From: an uncultured Clostridium sp.
GTDB lineage: Bacteria > Bacillota > Clostridia > Lachnospirales > Lachnospiraceae
Length of the DNA: 64,000 nt
Reading direction: 5' to 3'
Assembly: GCA_900542035.1 (NCBI GenBank)
Contig: UQMJ01000004.1
Span: 62,001-126,000, forward strand
Shown here: positions 42,187 to 51,119 of the stretch, piece after piece
How positions within the stretch are numbered: the stretch's first letter is position 1
How the letters are laid out: every line of letters begins with the position of its first letter
Notes under the pieces: generated by a model
What the model was told of the DNA's origin: nothing
The model's input: the letters and a program-made list of their open reading frames with translations, nothing else
The model's database searches: none
Position numbers and translations under genes: made by a program

Positions 42187-42853
42187 AGATGAAGAAAGCA
42201 TCGCAGAGCTGGAAAAAGACTATCTGGAACTGTCAGGATTTGAAGTGGAGATTGAAAACGACGGTGCCGACGGCCTGGAAAAGGCTCTTGGCGAGGATTT
42301 TGACCTGATCATACTGGACTTAATGCTTCCTGGCATGGATGGGTTTGAGATTTGCAAGCGGTTTCGGGAAAAGAAAAACACACCGATTATTATGGTATCT
42401 GCAAAGAAAGAAGACATTGATAAAATCCGCGGTTTAGGTCTGGGAGCGGATGACTACATTACAAAGCCGTTTTCCCCAAGCGAGATGGTCGCCCGCGTTA
42501 AGGCGCACATGGCCCGTTACGAACGTCTGATTTCCAGCGGACTTCCGGCTAACGACATTATTGAGATCCGAGGACTGAAAATCGACAAAACTGCCCGCAG
42601 AGTGTGGATCAATGGAGAAGAGAAAAACTTTACCACCAAAGAGTTTGATCTTCTGACCTTTTTGGCAGAGCATCCGAACCATGTATTTACGAAAGAAGAG
42701 CTGTTTAATAAGATCTGGGATATGGAATCTATCGGCGATATTGCTACCGTTACGGTACATATCAAAAAAATCAGAGAGAAGATTGAATTTAACACGGCTA
42801 AACCTCAGTACATTGAGACAATATGGGGAGTTGGGTACCGGTTTAAAGTATAA
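42164..42853 (+). CDS. Response regulator, OmpR/PhoB family
   Basis: The 229-aa protein has a receiver domain (1-~120) with the acidic pair E9/D10, phospho-acceptor D52 in LIILDLMLPGMDG and Lys in YITKPFSPSEM. A winged-helix DNA-binding domain follows (~130-229) with TTKEFDLLTFLAEHPNHVFTKEEL and VTVHIKKIREKI. ATG 42164 follows AGGAGG inside the kinase gene. It is the partner of the kinase upstream; target genes are not identifiable here. Confidence 0.94.
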   Translation: MSRILIIEDEESIAELEKDYLELSGFEVEIENDGADGLEKALGEDFDLIILDLMLPGMDGFEICKRFREKKNTPIIMVSAKKEDIDKIRGLGLGADDYITKPFSPSEMVARVKAHMARYERLISSGLPANDIIEIRGLKIDKTARRVWINGEEKNFTTKEFDLLTFLAEHPNHVFTKEELFNKIWDMESIGDIATVTVHIKKIREKIEFNTAKPQYIETIWGVGYRFKV

Positions 42854-42864
42854 GAAAGAAAATC

Positions 42865-42893
42865 TTGACAGCACTTTCACTTGCTGATATAGT
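42865..42893 (+). promoter_or_regulatory. Promoter of the DEAD-box helicase gene
   Basis: TTGACA (42865-42870), 17 bp, TATAGT (42888-42893). Confidence 0.8.
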
Positions 42894-42908
42894 TATTTTC
42901 TGTACGAA

Positions 42909-42953
42909 CGAGAGGAGGAAAGGCCTGAGCGTGGCTGACCGCCTCTCGTTTTT
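42909..42953 (+). terminator. Attenuator-like terminator in the helicase 5' UTR
   Basis: CGAGAGGAGG (42909-42918) pairs with CCGCCTCTCG (42939-42948) and is followed by five T. It lies between the promoter and the gene 46 bp downstream, so it must be read through or overcome for expression. Confidence 0.7.
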
Positions 42954-42998
42954 GATGGAAAAAAGAGTGAGAGACAGAGAGGATTAAGGAATTAATAT

Positions 42999-44714
42999 AT
43001 GGAGACAATTAAATTTGAAGATTTGAAACTGGATGATCGGATTCTTCGGGCAGTTGCGGATATGGGATTTGAGGAAACTTCTCCCATTCAGGGAAAAGCG
43101 ATTCCGCTGGCATTAGAAGGAACTGACATTATCGGGCAGGCGCAGACCGGAACCGGAAAGACGGCAGCATTTGGGATTCCGCTGCTGGAAAAGGTAGATC
43201 CCAAGCTGAAAAAGCTGCAGGCAGTCGTACTGTGTCCCACCAGAGAGCTGGCCATCCAGGTAGCAGAAGAGATTCGCCGTCTGGCAAAATATATGCATGG
43301 AATTAAGGTTCTTCCCGTATACGGCGGACAGGAGATCGTAAAACAGATCCGTTCTTTAAAAGACGGTACCCAGGTCATTATCGGTACTCCAGGCCGTGTC
43401 ATGGACCATATGCGCAGGAAAACCATACGGGTGGAAGAAGTCCATACGGTTGTGCTGGACGAGGCAGATGAAATGCTGAATATGGGATTTTTAGAGGATA
43501 TGGAAACCATTCTGGGACAGCTTCCAGAGACCCGACAGACCATGATGTTTTCTGCAACCATGTCTCCGGCCATTCTGGAAATTGCCCGCAAGTTCCAGAA
43601 GGATCCGGAAACGGTAAAGGTGGTAAAAAAGGATCTGACTGTTCCGAAAGTAACCCAGTACTATTATGAAGTAAAGCAGAAAAACAAGGTGGAGGTGTTA
43701 AGCCGTCTGCTGGATTTATATGCGCCGAAACTGTCCGTCGTATTCTGCAACACCAAAAAAGGCGTAGAAGAGGTGGTAGACGCGCTTCAGGGCCGAGGAT
43801 ATTTTGCAGAAGGCCTTCATGGAGATTTAAAGCAGATCCAGCGTGACAGAGTAATGAACAGCTTCCGCAATGGAAAGACAGACATTCTGGTGGCAACCGA
43901 TGTGGCGGCAAGAGGAATTGACGTAGACGATGTAGAAGCCGTATTTAACTACGACATTCCCCAGGATGACGAGTATTATGTTCACCGCATCGGCCGTACC
44001 GGACGGGCAGGACGGGAAGGCAAAGCGTTCAGCCTGGTAGTTGGAAAAGAAGTGTACAAGATGAGGGACATCCAGCGTTACTGCAAGACCAGAATTATTC
44101 CCCAGGCCATTCCGTCATTGAATGACATTACTTCTATTAAAGTAGATAAAATCCTGGATCAGGTACGAGAGACAATCGAAAGCCAGGAATTAGACGATAT
44201 GATTGACGTCATTGAAATGAAATTGATTGAAGAAGACTATACGGCAATGGATCTGGCAGCAGCCCTGTTAAAAATCGTAGTAGGCGATGAAAACGAAGAG
44301 ATTGCAGAAAGCAGCCGTCCGGCCCGCTCGTTAGACGATCTGGATTCCTGGGGCAGACGGGGTTCAAAGGACAAAGGCCGCAGAGGAAGAAACGATGCTT
44401 CCGGCAGAGGAAAAAGCCGCAGAGTGAAAGCGTCTGAAAAAGTCTATGACTATATTGCAGGCGAAGGAAACAGTATGGCCAGATTGTTTTTAAATATCGG
44501 AAAGGCACAGAAAGTAACGCCAGGTGATATTTTAGGAGCAGTTGCAGGAGAATCCAACATTCCAGGTAAAGTGGTCGGCAGCATTGATATGTATGACGGA
44601 TATACATTTGTAGAAGTTCCAAACGAGTATGCAGATACCGTGATCCAGTCTATGAAAAATGCCAGAATAAAAGGGAAAGGTGTACACGCAGAAAGAGCCA
44701 ACGGCAGGAAATAA
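42999..44714 (+). CDS. DEAD-box RNA helicase with DbpA-type C-terminal RNA-binding domain
   Basis: The 571-aa ATP-dependent RNA helicase probably acts in ribosome assembly or RNA turnover. Core motifs are present: Q motif (FEETSPIQGKAIP), Walker A AQTGTGKTAAFGIP (about 45-58), PTRELAIQV, DEADEMLNMGF, SAT, then in the second RecA domain ARGIDVDDVEAVFNYDIP and HRIGRTGRAGREG. A basic, Arg/Gly-rich stretch (~450-475) precedes a DbpA-like RNA-binding domain (~490-571, SMARLFLNIGKAQKVTPGDIL). The 5' UTR contains a terminator that may control it. Candidates include CshA/DbpA-like helicases; no exact name can be assigned. Confidence 0.93.
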   Translation: METIKFEDLKLDDRILRAVADMGFEETSPIQGKAIPLALEGTDIIGQAQTGTGKTAAFGIPLLEKVDPKLKKLQAVVLCPTRELAIQVAEEIRRLAKYMHGIKVLPVYGGQEIVKQIRSLKDGTQVIIGTPGRVMDHMRRKTIRVEEVHTVVLDEADEMLNMGFLEDMETILGQLPETRQTMMFSATMSPAILEIARKFQKDPETVKVVKKDLTVPKVTQYYYEVKQKNKVEVLSRLLDLYAPKLSVVFCNTKKGVEEVVDALQGRGYFAEGLHGDLKQIQRDRVMNSFRNGKTDILVATDVAARGIDVDDVEAVFNYDIPQDDEYYVHRIGRTGRAGREGKAFSLVVGKEVYKMRDIQRYCKTRIIPQAIPSLNDITSIKVDKILDQVRETIESQELDDMIDVIEMKLIEEDYTAMDLAAALLKIVVGDENEEIAESSRPARSLDDLDSWGRRGSKDKGRRGRNDASGRGKSRRVKASEKVYDYIAGEGNSMARLFLNIGKAQKVTPGDILGAVAGESNIPGKVVGSIDMYDGYTFVEVPNEYADTVIQSMKNARIKGKGVHAERANGRK

Positions 44715-44768
44715 TAGCGGATAAAGAAATGCTGGCTGTACACAGAGGCTAAATATGGGATTTTAATG

Positions 44769-44805
44769 AGCTGTTCTGGCAAGAAACTGCCAGGCAGCTT
44801 TTTTT
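44769..44805 (+). terminator. Terminator after the helicase gene
   Basis: AGCTG/CAGCT (44769-44773 with 44795-44799) and TGGCA/TGCCA (44777-44781 with 44788-44792), followed by seven T. The T run ends directly before the aldehyde dehydrogenase Shine-Dalgarno, so that gene may depend on readthrough. Confidence 0.8.
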
Positions 44806-44819
44806 AAGGAGGATGAATC

Positions 44820-46187
44820 ATGACAAGAAAACAGCTGTTAAAGAAGCAGAAAATGGCATTTGCTGCAGGAAAAACCCTGGAACTTTCTTTCCGCAGAGCT
44901 GCACTGCAGCGTTTGAAAGGAGCTATCGAACAGTTCCAGCCGGAGATTGAGGCCGCGTTAAAGGCAGATTTAAATAAGTCGGAATTTGAGACTTATATGA
45001 CGGAAACAGGACTTACTTTAAGCGCACTTTCTTATACCTTGAGCCGTCTGGGAAGCTGGATGAGACGCCGGATGGCGCCTACGCCTCTGGCGCAGTTTCC
45101 GTCTCTTAGCTTTACCGTAAGGGAACCATATGGAACGGTATTGATTCTGGCCCCCTGGAATTATCCATTTTTACTGGCAATGGAGCCGCTAATTGGAGCA
45201 ATTGCGGCTGGAAACTGCTGTGTGGTAAAACCGTCCGAATATGCGCCGCATACGGCTGCCGTCGTTAAAAAAATTGTAGAAAAAGCGCTGCCATCCTGGC
45301 TGGCGGCAGTGATTACGGGAGATAAAGCCGTAAGTGAAGAATTGCTGGACTCCCCATTTGACTATATATTTTTTACGGGAAGTCCGGCAGTCGGAAAAGA
45401 GGTATTAAAAAAAGCCGCCGCCCGCTTAACGCCGGTTACCTTGGAATTGGGTGGAAAAAGCCCTTGTATTGTAGATGAAAGCGCCAATATTCCCATAGCG
45501 GCAAAACGGATTGTGTTTGGTAAGTTTTTAAACGGGGGACAGACCTGCGTGGCGCCGGATTATATTTTAGTCCAGTCTGGTGTAAAAAAAGAACTGGTCT
45601 GGTGGATAAAATATTGGATACGGAAACAATTTGGGGAAAATCCGCTGCAGAATGAGAATTATCCGAAAATTATCAATCAGAGACATTATACACGGCTTCT
45701 GAAACTGCTGGAAGGACAGAAACTGTTGGAGAAAGGCCAATGGAGAGAGGATACGCTTCAAATTGCGCCGGTTCTGGTTGACGAGCCGTCGTGGAACAGT
45801 CCGATTATGAATGAAGAAATTTTTGGACCGATTTTGCCGGTTCTTTCTGTTGCGTCTGTCGAGGAAGCGGGACGAATTATTAAAAAAGGAGAAAAACCGT
45901 TGGCGCTGTATCTGTTTACCTCCAGGAAAGCAGCAGAAACGTATATTTTAAACCGGATATCTTTTGGAGGCGGCTGCATCAATGATACCGTAATCCATTT
46001 AGCCAGCAATTACCTGCCTTTTGGAGGAGTAGGAACCAGCGGAATGGGTGCATACCATGGAAAGTATACATTTGAAACCTTCAGCCATGAAAAGGCGGTT
46101 GTGAAAAAAAGCGTCCGGATTGATTTGCCGGTGCGGTACCAGCCTTATACAAAAAGAAAAAAGAAGATTTTAACATTAGTTTTGTAG
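44820..46187 (+). CDS. Aldehyde dehydrogenase (NAD(P)+-dependent)
   Basis: The 455-aa enzyme oxidises aldehydes to acids. Its length and the lack of an N-terminal extension fit class 3-type (fatty or aromatic) aldehyde dehydrogenases. Cofactor and catalytic motifs are LILAPWNYPFLLAMEPLIGA (with the oxyanion Asn), FTGSPAVGKEV, LELGGKSPCIV (general base Glu) and FLNGGQTCVAPDY (nucleophilic Cys). LPFGGVGTSGMG is near the end. AAGGAGG precedes the ATG, and the nearest terminator is only 14 bp upstream. Substrate is unknown. Confidence 0.92.
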   Translation: MTRKQLLKKQKMAFAAGKTLELSFRRAALQRLKGAIEQFQPEIEAALKADLNKSEFETYMTETGLTLSALSYTLSRLGSWMRRRMAPTPLAQFPSLSFTVREPYGTVLILAPWNYPFLLAMEPLIGAIAAGNCCVVKPSEYAPHTAAVVKKIVEKALPSWLAAVITGDKAVSEELLDSPFDYIFFTGSPAVGKEVLKKAAARLTPVTLELGGKSPCIVDESANIPIAAKRIVFGKFLNGGQTCVAPDYILVQSGVKKELVWWIKYWIRKQFGENPLQNENYPKIINQRHYTRLLKLLEGQKLLEKGQWREDTLQIAPVLVDEPSWNSPIMNEEIFGPILPVLSVASVEEAGRIIKKGEKPLALYLFTSRKAAETYILNRISFGGGCINDTVIHLASNYLPFGGVGTSGMGAYHGKYTFETFSHEKAVVKKSVRIDLPVRYQPYTKRKKKILTLVL

Positions 46188-46214
46188 TATGTAAAGATGT
46201 AACAAGTCTGGTTA

Positions 46215-46273
46215 TTTACTTTAAGTAAAATTTGTGCTAAAATCAACAAATAAATAATGTGAAAACGTTACCC
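46215..46273 (+). promoter_or_regulatory. Promoter and candidate operators of the nucleoside operon
   Basis: TTTACT (46215-46220), 17 bp, TAAAAT (46238-46243) form a possible promoter. A perfect palindrome, TTTACTTTAAGTAAA (46215-46229), overlaps the -35 box. Downstream, TGTGAAAACGTTACCC (46258-46273) has the central CG and half-site look of a LacI-family or CcpA (cre-like) operator. The LacI-type regulator of this operon is the likely ligand. Confidence 0.5.
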
Positions 46274-46307
46274 TATTTTTCACGGGATTCACGGAAAAGA
46301 GGACGCT

Positions 46308-47237
46308 ATGAAGAAAAAAGTAATCGTATTCGGGAGCTTTGTGGTGGATCTGATGGGACGGACCCCTCATCTGCCAGCACCAGGAGAAACGGTAAAGGGC
46401 AGTATGTTCCGGATGGGGCCTGGCGGAAAGGGTTTCAACCAGGGGGTGGCTGCCCACAAGGCAGGCGCAGATGTTACAATGCTGACAAAACTGGGACGCG
46501 ATACCTTTGGCCAGGTAGCTCTGGATACTATGAAAGAGCTGGGAATGGACGACAGCCATATCTTGTTTTCTGAGGACAAGGAGACAGGCTGTGCCCTGAT
46601 TATGGTAGATGAGACGACAAGCCAGAATGAGATCGTGGTAATTTCCGGAGCCTGCAGTACCATTACAGATGAGGAGGTGGATCGGCTGGCTCCTCTTCTG
46701 GATGGAGCCGCCTATCTTCTGACCCAGCTTGAGACAAACCTGTCTTCCATTGAACGGGTAATTGATCTGGCGTATGAAAAGGGGGTTCCTGTGATTCTGA
46801 ATCCGGCGCCTGTGCAGCCAGTAGATGACGTACTGCTAAGTAAAGTGGCCATGGTCACACCAAATGAAGTAGAAGCAGAGATTATGACAGGAATACCTGT
46901 AACAGACGAATGTTCTGCGGATCGCGCGGCAGCCTGGTATATGGAACGGGGAGTGAAGCAGGTAGTGATTACCCTGGGAGGCCGCGGCGTATATGTAAAT
47001 GACGGAGTGAAAAAGGGAATGGTTCCAGCTTTCAAAGTAAAGGCTCTCGATACTACAGGGGCAGGAGACGCTTTTAACGGAGGCCTTCTCACAGCCCTTT
47101 CGGAAGGAAAAGATATCTGGGAGGCTGCAGTGTTTGCCAATGGCCTTGCGGCCCTTTCTGTGCAAAAGATGGGGACAACGCTTTCCATGCCGCTTCGGGA
47201 GGAAATTGATGAGTTCTTACAATGTAACCATTTGTGA
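46308..47237 (+). CDS. rbsK: Ribokinase-like PfkB-family sugar kinase
   Basis: The 309-aa kinase phosphorylates a sugar, probably ribose, at O5. The glycine motif near the N terminus is GPGGKGFNQGVAAHKAGADV (about 38-57), and the anion hole and catalytic Asp are in LDTTGAGDAFNGGL (~245-258). It is the first gene of the nucleoside operon; here it would trap ribose released by the nucleoside hydrolase encoded downstream. GAGGACGC precedes the ATG. Its 3' end overlaps the LacI gene by 29 bases. Confidence 0.88.
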   Translation: MKKKVIVFGSFVVDLMGRTPHLPAPGETVKGSMFRMGPGGKGFNQGVAAHKAGADVTMLTKLGRDTFGQVALDTMKELGMDDSHILFSEDKETGCALIMVDETTSQNEIVVISGACSTITDEEVDRLAPLLDGAAYLLTQLETNLSSIERVIDLAYEKGVPVILNPAPVQPVDDVLLSKVAMVTPNEVEAEIMTGIPVTDECSADRAAAWYMERGVKQVVITLGGRGVYVNDGVKKGMVPAFKVKALDTTGAGDAFNGGLLTALSEGKDIWEAAVFANGLAALSVQKMGTTLSMPLREEIDEFLQCNHL

Positions 47238-48309
47238 TATTGCGAAAATGGCTGGCGTTTCTGTGACGACAGTATCCAGGGTATTAAATAACAAGGGATA
47301 CGTAAGCGCAGAGACAAGGGAGCGTATAGAAAATCTGATTAAAGAATATAACTACCGGCCGAACGCAGTGGCCAGGAGCTTGATCCGCAAGGATACGGAG
47401 ATGATTGCCGTAATTCTTCCAGGCAGGCTAAATCCATTTTTTGCCCAGATTCTGGATGCTGTGGACACAAAGGCCAATCGGGAGAAGCGGAGCGTACTGT
47501 TTTACAATACGGCAGAAGATCCGGAGAAGGAATACAATGCAGTAACCCAGGCGATTGAACATCGGGTCAGGGGGATACTGATCCTTCCGGTAATGGATTC
47601 CCAAATGCGTACAGCAGAACTTCTGACCTATGCGGAGACTTCCGGCATTTCCGTGGTGCTGATAGATCGGGATGTGCCGGCCGGTTCCTTTAGTTCAGTA
47701 TTTATTGATAACAGCCAGGTGGTATATGATGCCATGCGGATACTTTTTGAAGCCGGACACAGGGATATGGGGATTATTAACTGTCCCGAGACTTTGACAA
47801 AAGGAAGAGGACGTCTGGACGGATGCCGGCGCTTTTTACAGGAATATGGCATTTCCGAGAAACCGGAATATATTTATGACGGAAAATTTGATGAAGAAAG
47901 CGGATACGATGCCATGCAGTATTTTTTCAGCCTGGAGAAACCGCCAACCGCCGTATTGGCTACCTGCAGTTCCGCTACATTAGGCTGTATCCATTATCTC
48001 AATGAGAACGGGCTGAAAGGCGGCGAGGATATCGGACTGGTCGGTTTTGACGATATTGCGCTTCTGAATGTCATTGGCTACCAGATAACGGTGGCAGACC
48101 GGCCTATGCGGGAGATGGCCGATCTGGCTTACGATATGCTGATGGATCAGATGCAGAGAGCATCAGGGGCTGCTGGGGAAGCAGGGAAGATGCAGGAGGC
48201 TGGCTGGAAAGAAAAACAGACACAGAAAAAGGTGCTGCTAAAGCCGCAGATCCTGCTTAGAGGAAGCGAAAAAATGAAGACAAAAGAAAGGATGTACAGC
48301 TATGAGTGA
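47209..48309 (+). CDS. LacI-family transcriptional regulator
   Basis: The 366-aa repressor has the LacI helix-turn-helix at the N terminus (TICDIAKMAGVSVTTVSRVL, about 7-26, then NNKGYVS), the hinge, and a periplasmic-binding-like sensor domain (~60-330) that would bind ribose, a nucleoside or a phosphate ester. The ATG at 47209 follows GGGAGGAAATTG; the frame is open 25 codons further up but that part is out of character. Located as second gene, it probably represses the operon it belongs to. It overlaps the next gene by eight bases. Confidence 0.9.
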   Translation: MSSYNVTICDIAKMAGVSVTTVSRVLNNKGYVSAETRERIENLIKEYNYRPNAVARSLIRKDTEMIAVILPGRLNPFFAQILDAVDTKANREKRSVLFYNTAEDPEKEYNAVTQAIEHRVRGILILPVMDSQMRTAELLTYAETSGISVVLIDRDVPAGSFSSVFIDNSQVVYDAMRILFEAGHRDMGIINCPETLTKGRGRLDGCRRFLQEYGISEKPEYIYDGKFDEESGYDAMQYFFSLEKPPTAVLATCSSATLGCIHYLNENGLKGGEDIGLVGFDDIALLNVIGYQITVADRPMREMADLAYDMLMDQMQRASGAAGEAGKMQEAGWKEKQTQKKVLLKPQILLRGSEKMKTKERMYSYE

Positions 48310-49657
48310 TACAGACAAGCGTCAGTGTGACCTGCTGATTAAAAACTGCAGAATGCTGACGCCAGGATTTGAGATCCTGGAGCACGCTTCTGTAGCTGTT
48401 GTGGGTTCACAGATTGGAGAAACAGGCTTATCTTGCCAGGTAGACGACCATTGGGAGGCAAAAGAAGTTCTGGAGGCAGACGGCAACCTGCTGATGCCTG
48501 GTTTTATTGATGGTCATACTCATACCTGCCAGCAGCTTCTGCGCGGCAGAACGGCAGACGAGTACCCTATGATCTGGACACGTTTTTTAGTGCCTTTTGA
48601 AAGCAATTTAAGTCCAGAGGATGTACGGGCTTCCGCAAGACTTCATTGTATCGAGATGATCAAAGCGGGCTTTACGGCATTTGCTGATGCCGGAGGCGTT
48701 CATATGGATCAGGTAGCGGAAGCGGTAGCGGAGACTGGTATGCGGGCGGCGCTGTGTCCTTCCACGATGGATATGGGCAATGTAGTATGCAAAGAGATGA
48801 AACGGAATACAGAGGACTGTATTAAGGCAACAGAGGAACTGTACAGTCAATATCAGGGAGCCGGAGATGGAAGGGTTGAGATATGGTTTGGCATCCGTCA
48901 GCTGATGACCTGCTCAAAGGAGTTAATTGAACGGATTGTGGAAAAAGCAGAGGAATTTGATACCGGTATCCATATGCATCTATGTGAGCATAAGGACGAA
49001 GTCAGCTTCTGTCTGCAAAACTACGGCTTAAGGCCTGCAGAGTTTTTAGAATCGCTGGGCGCTTTAAGCCCCAGGCTTCTGACTGCTCACAATGTGCTTC
49101 TGACCGAGCGGGATATTTCTCTTATGGCACAGAGGGGAGTTCATGCCATCCTATGTCCAATGGCGAATTTTATTAATCATGGATTTCCGAAAGTTCCTTC
49201 CATGCTGGAGAGAGGGCTGTCTGTGGGAATTGGCTGCGATGGCGCATCCCACATCGGACTGGATATGTTTACCCAAATCAGATCACTGAAAGCAGGTACT
49301 ATGGCTCAGTGGGGACTTCCCGTATTCGATCCGGTAGCAATCCCCAATTGGGAACTTCTTAAGATGATTACTCTTGGAGGGGCCAAGGCTCTCCGGAGAG
49401 AAACAGAGTTTGGGACGATTGAAGAGGGGAAAAAGGCAGATTTGATCCTGATGGATGTAAAAGGGCCTCATATGCGTCCTACCCAGCGTCTGCAGAACAC
49501 AGTGGTATCTGCGGGAACCAGCCATGACATCCTACATACAATTATTAACGGAAAATTTGTTATGCGCGACCGGAAGCTAGTGGATCTGGACGAGGAAAAG
49601 ATAATAGCCGATGCAGAGCAGCATATGGAAGAAATCATCAGGAAGGCAGGAATCTGA
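48302..49657 (+). CDS. Amidohydrolase, nucleobase/nucleoside deaminase type
   Basis: The 451-aa metal-dependent hydrolase belongs to the TRZ/ATZ-like group that includes guanine, cytosine and adenosine/methylthioadenosine deaminases. Metal-binding motifs are present in order: GFIDGHTHTCQQLLRG (about 66), HMHLCEHKDE (~225), LLTAHNVLL (~262) and GIGCDGASHIG (~312). The C-terminal strand NTVVSAGTSHDI belongs to the composite beta-sandwich domain. Context with nucleoside hydrolase and transporter suggests deamination of a purine or pyrimidine base or nucleoside; the exact substrate is open. Confidence 0.85.
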   Translation: MSDTDKRQCDLLIKNCRMLTPGFEILEHASVAVVGSQIGETGLSCQVDDHWEAKEVLEADGNLLMPGFIDGHTHTCQQLLRGRTADEYPMIWTRFLVPFESNLSPEDVRASARLHCIEMIKAGFTAFADAGGVHMDQVAEAVAETGMRAALCPSTMDMGNVVCKEMKRNTEDCIKATEELYSQYQGAGDGRVEIWFGIRQLMTCSKELIERIVEKAEEFDTGIHMHLCEHKDEVSFCLQNYGLRPAEFLESLGALSPRLLTAHNVLLTERDISLMAQRGVHAILCPMANFINHGFPKVPSMLERGLSVGIGCDGASHIGLDMFTQIRSLKAGTMAQWGLPVFDPVAIPNWELLKMITLGGAKALRRETEFGTIEEGKKADLILMDVKGPHMRPTQRLQNTVVSAGTSHDILHTIINGKFVMRDRKLVDLDEEKIIADAEQHMEEIIRKAGI

Positions 49658-49659
49658 CC

Positions 49660-50634
49660 ATGGAAAAGAAGATTTTATACAGCTGCGATACAGGAGTGGA
49701 CGACGCTTTGGCGCTGGCATATTTGGCAGCTCAGAAGGATTGCCAGGTGGTGGGAGTTACCTGCTCTTATGGCATGAGTTATGTAGGAGACGTATTCCGG
49801 AATACCAGAACAGCTTTGGAATTATTTGGTCAGCCGGATATTCCGGTGGTTATGGGAAGCGAGACGCCGCTGAGCGGTGAAAAGCTGGATTTTTCCGGAG
49901 GCAGCAAGTTCCATGGGATGTCCGGAATTGGCGGCGTACTGCCGCCCAGTACGAAGGCAGACTGGGGAAAGGCAAAGCCGGAGGACGCCACGGATTTTAT
50001 CATCGGGATGATTGAACGGTACGGAAAAGAACTTTGCTGGGTAACCAGCGGCCCAATGACGGATATGGCCAGGGTTCTGAGGAAAAATCCTCATATAGCA
50101 GAAAAGGTGGGGGCTGTGTACGTTATGGGCGGAGCGCTGGCTACCCCAGGCAATATAGGACCTGCAGCAGAGGTGGTAACAGAGGCCAATGTACGCCTGG
50201 ACGTAGAGGCCTGCAAAGAGGTATTGGAATCTCAGCTTCCGCTGACCCTTGTCGGTCTTGATGTGACCAGAAAAACGCTATTTACCTATGAGGATCATGA
50301 ACGGTGGCATCAGATTGGCACAAAGAGCGCCCTGTTCCTTTACGAGGCGCTGAAGCATTATCTGGGAGCATATAAGCAGAACCATCCTTATTTAAACGGC
50401 TGCGGACTTCACGATCCTCTGGCGGCAGTGGCGGCGATTCATCCGGAAATCCTGACTTCCATCCCTATGCATCTGACCTGCTTTACAGAAGGACCTCTGA
50501 GGGGAAGAACCACAGAAGATGTATGGAAGTGCAACGATCCGGAATACCATATGCAGGCGGCCATGTTTGTAGATGGAAAGGCATTCCAGAAGGAGTTTTT
50601 TGGTAAGGTGGAAGCCATGCTGAAGGAACATTAG
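49660..50634 (+). CDS. Nucleoside hydrolase
   Basis: The 324-aa enzyme splits the N-glycosidic bond of ribonucleosides to base and ribose. The Ca2+-binding motif at the N terminus reads CDTGVDDALALAYL (about 7-20), with Thr where most relatives have Asp (DxDxxxDD). VTSGPMTDMARVLRKNP and, near the end, CGLHDPLAAVAAIHP (a metal-coordinating Asp) are typical. It starts two bases after the amidohydrolase stop. Specificity for inosine/uridine or purine types cannot be told from sequence alone. Confidence 0.92.
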   Translation: MEKKILYSCDTGVDDALALAYLAAQKDCQVVGVTCSYGMSYVGDVFRNTRTALELFGQPDIPVVMGSETPLSGEKLDFSGGSKFHGMSGIGGVLPPSTKADWGKAKPEDATDFIIGMIERYGKELCWVTSGPMTDMARVLRKNPHIAEKVGAVYVMGGALATPGNIGPAAEVVTEANVRLDVEACKEVLESQLPLTLVGLDVTRKTLFTYEDHERWHQIGTKSALFLYEALKHYLGAYKQNHPYLNGCGLHDPLAAVAAIHPEILTSIPMHLTCFTEGPLRGRTTEDVWKCNDPEYHMQAAMFVDGKAFQKEFFGKVEAMLKEH

Positions 50635-50645
50635 GGAGGAAGGCC

Positions 50646-51119
50646 ATGGAACAGATTTATGTTGCGGGATTTGATGTGTTTTATCCAGATTGGAAAGAGA
50701 GACGCTATTTTGAATACAGGGAGCTTTGCGCCAGATACGGCTTTGAGATGCAGGCTCAAAAGGCGGCTCCCAACGAAGGAAAGACTCTTGGAGAACAGAT
50801 TTTTTTGAAGAACATACAGGCTATCGAAAGCTGTCAGTATGTGGCGGCCAACTTAAACACATTTCGTGGGAAAGAGCCGGATAGCGGTACCTGCTTTGAG
50901 ATAGGCTATGCATATGCGCTTGGAAAGAAAATATACGGATATCTGGAGGATGACCGGACCATGCTTGAAAAGATGGGAGCGGCAGCAGATGAGAACGGAT
51001 TTGCAGTGGAGGATTTTGACCTTCCGGTAAATCTGATGCTGGGCTGTACGGCTGTCATTGTAAAAGGCGGGCTGGAGGATTGCCTGAAGGAGATGCGGAG
51101 AAGGGAAGGGAGAGACTGA
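50646..51119 (+). CDS. Nucleoside 2-deoxyribosyltransferase
   Basis: The 157-aa protein exchanges bases between 2'-deoxyribonucleosides. The N-terminal IYVAGFDVFYPD (about 4-15) and the AANLNTFRGKEPDSGTCFEIG stretch (with active-site Asp and Glu, ~69-88) match the family. In the operon it complements the ribonucleoside hydrolase by handling deoxyribonucleosides. GGGAGGAAGG precedes the ATG. Its stop codon overlaps the start of the ABC ATPase gene (TGATG). Confidence 0.9.
   Translation: MEQIYVAGFDVFYPDWKERRYFEYRELCARYGFEMQAQKAAPNEGKTLGEQIFLKNIQAIESCQYVAANLNTFRGKEPDSGTCFEIGYAYALGKKIYGYLEDDRTMLEKMGAAADENGFAVEDFDLPVNLMLGCTAVIVKGGLEDCLKEMRRREGRD

Noticed and set aside
46188..46307. Purine riboswitch before the nucleoside operon
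   Set aside because: The 120-bp spacer lacks the conserved loop sequences and three-way junction; the palindromes are better explained as protein operators.
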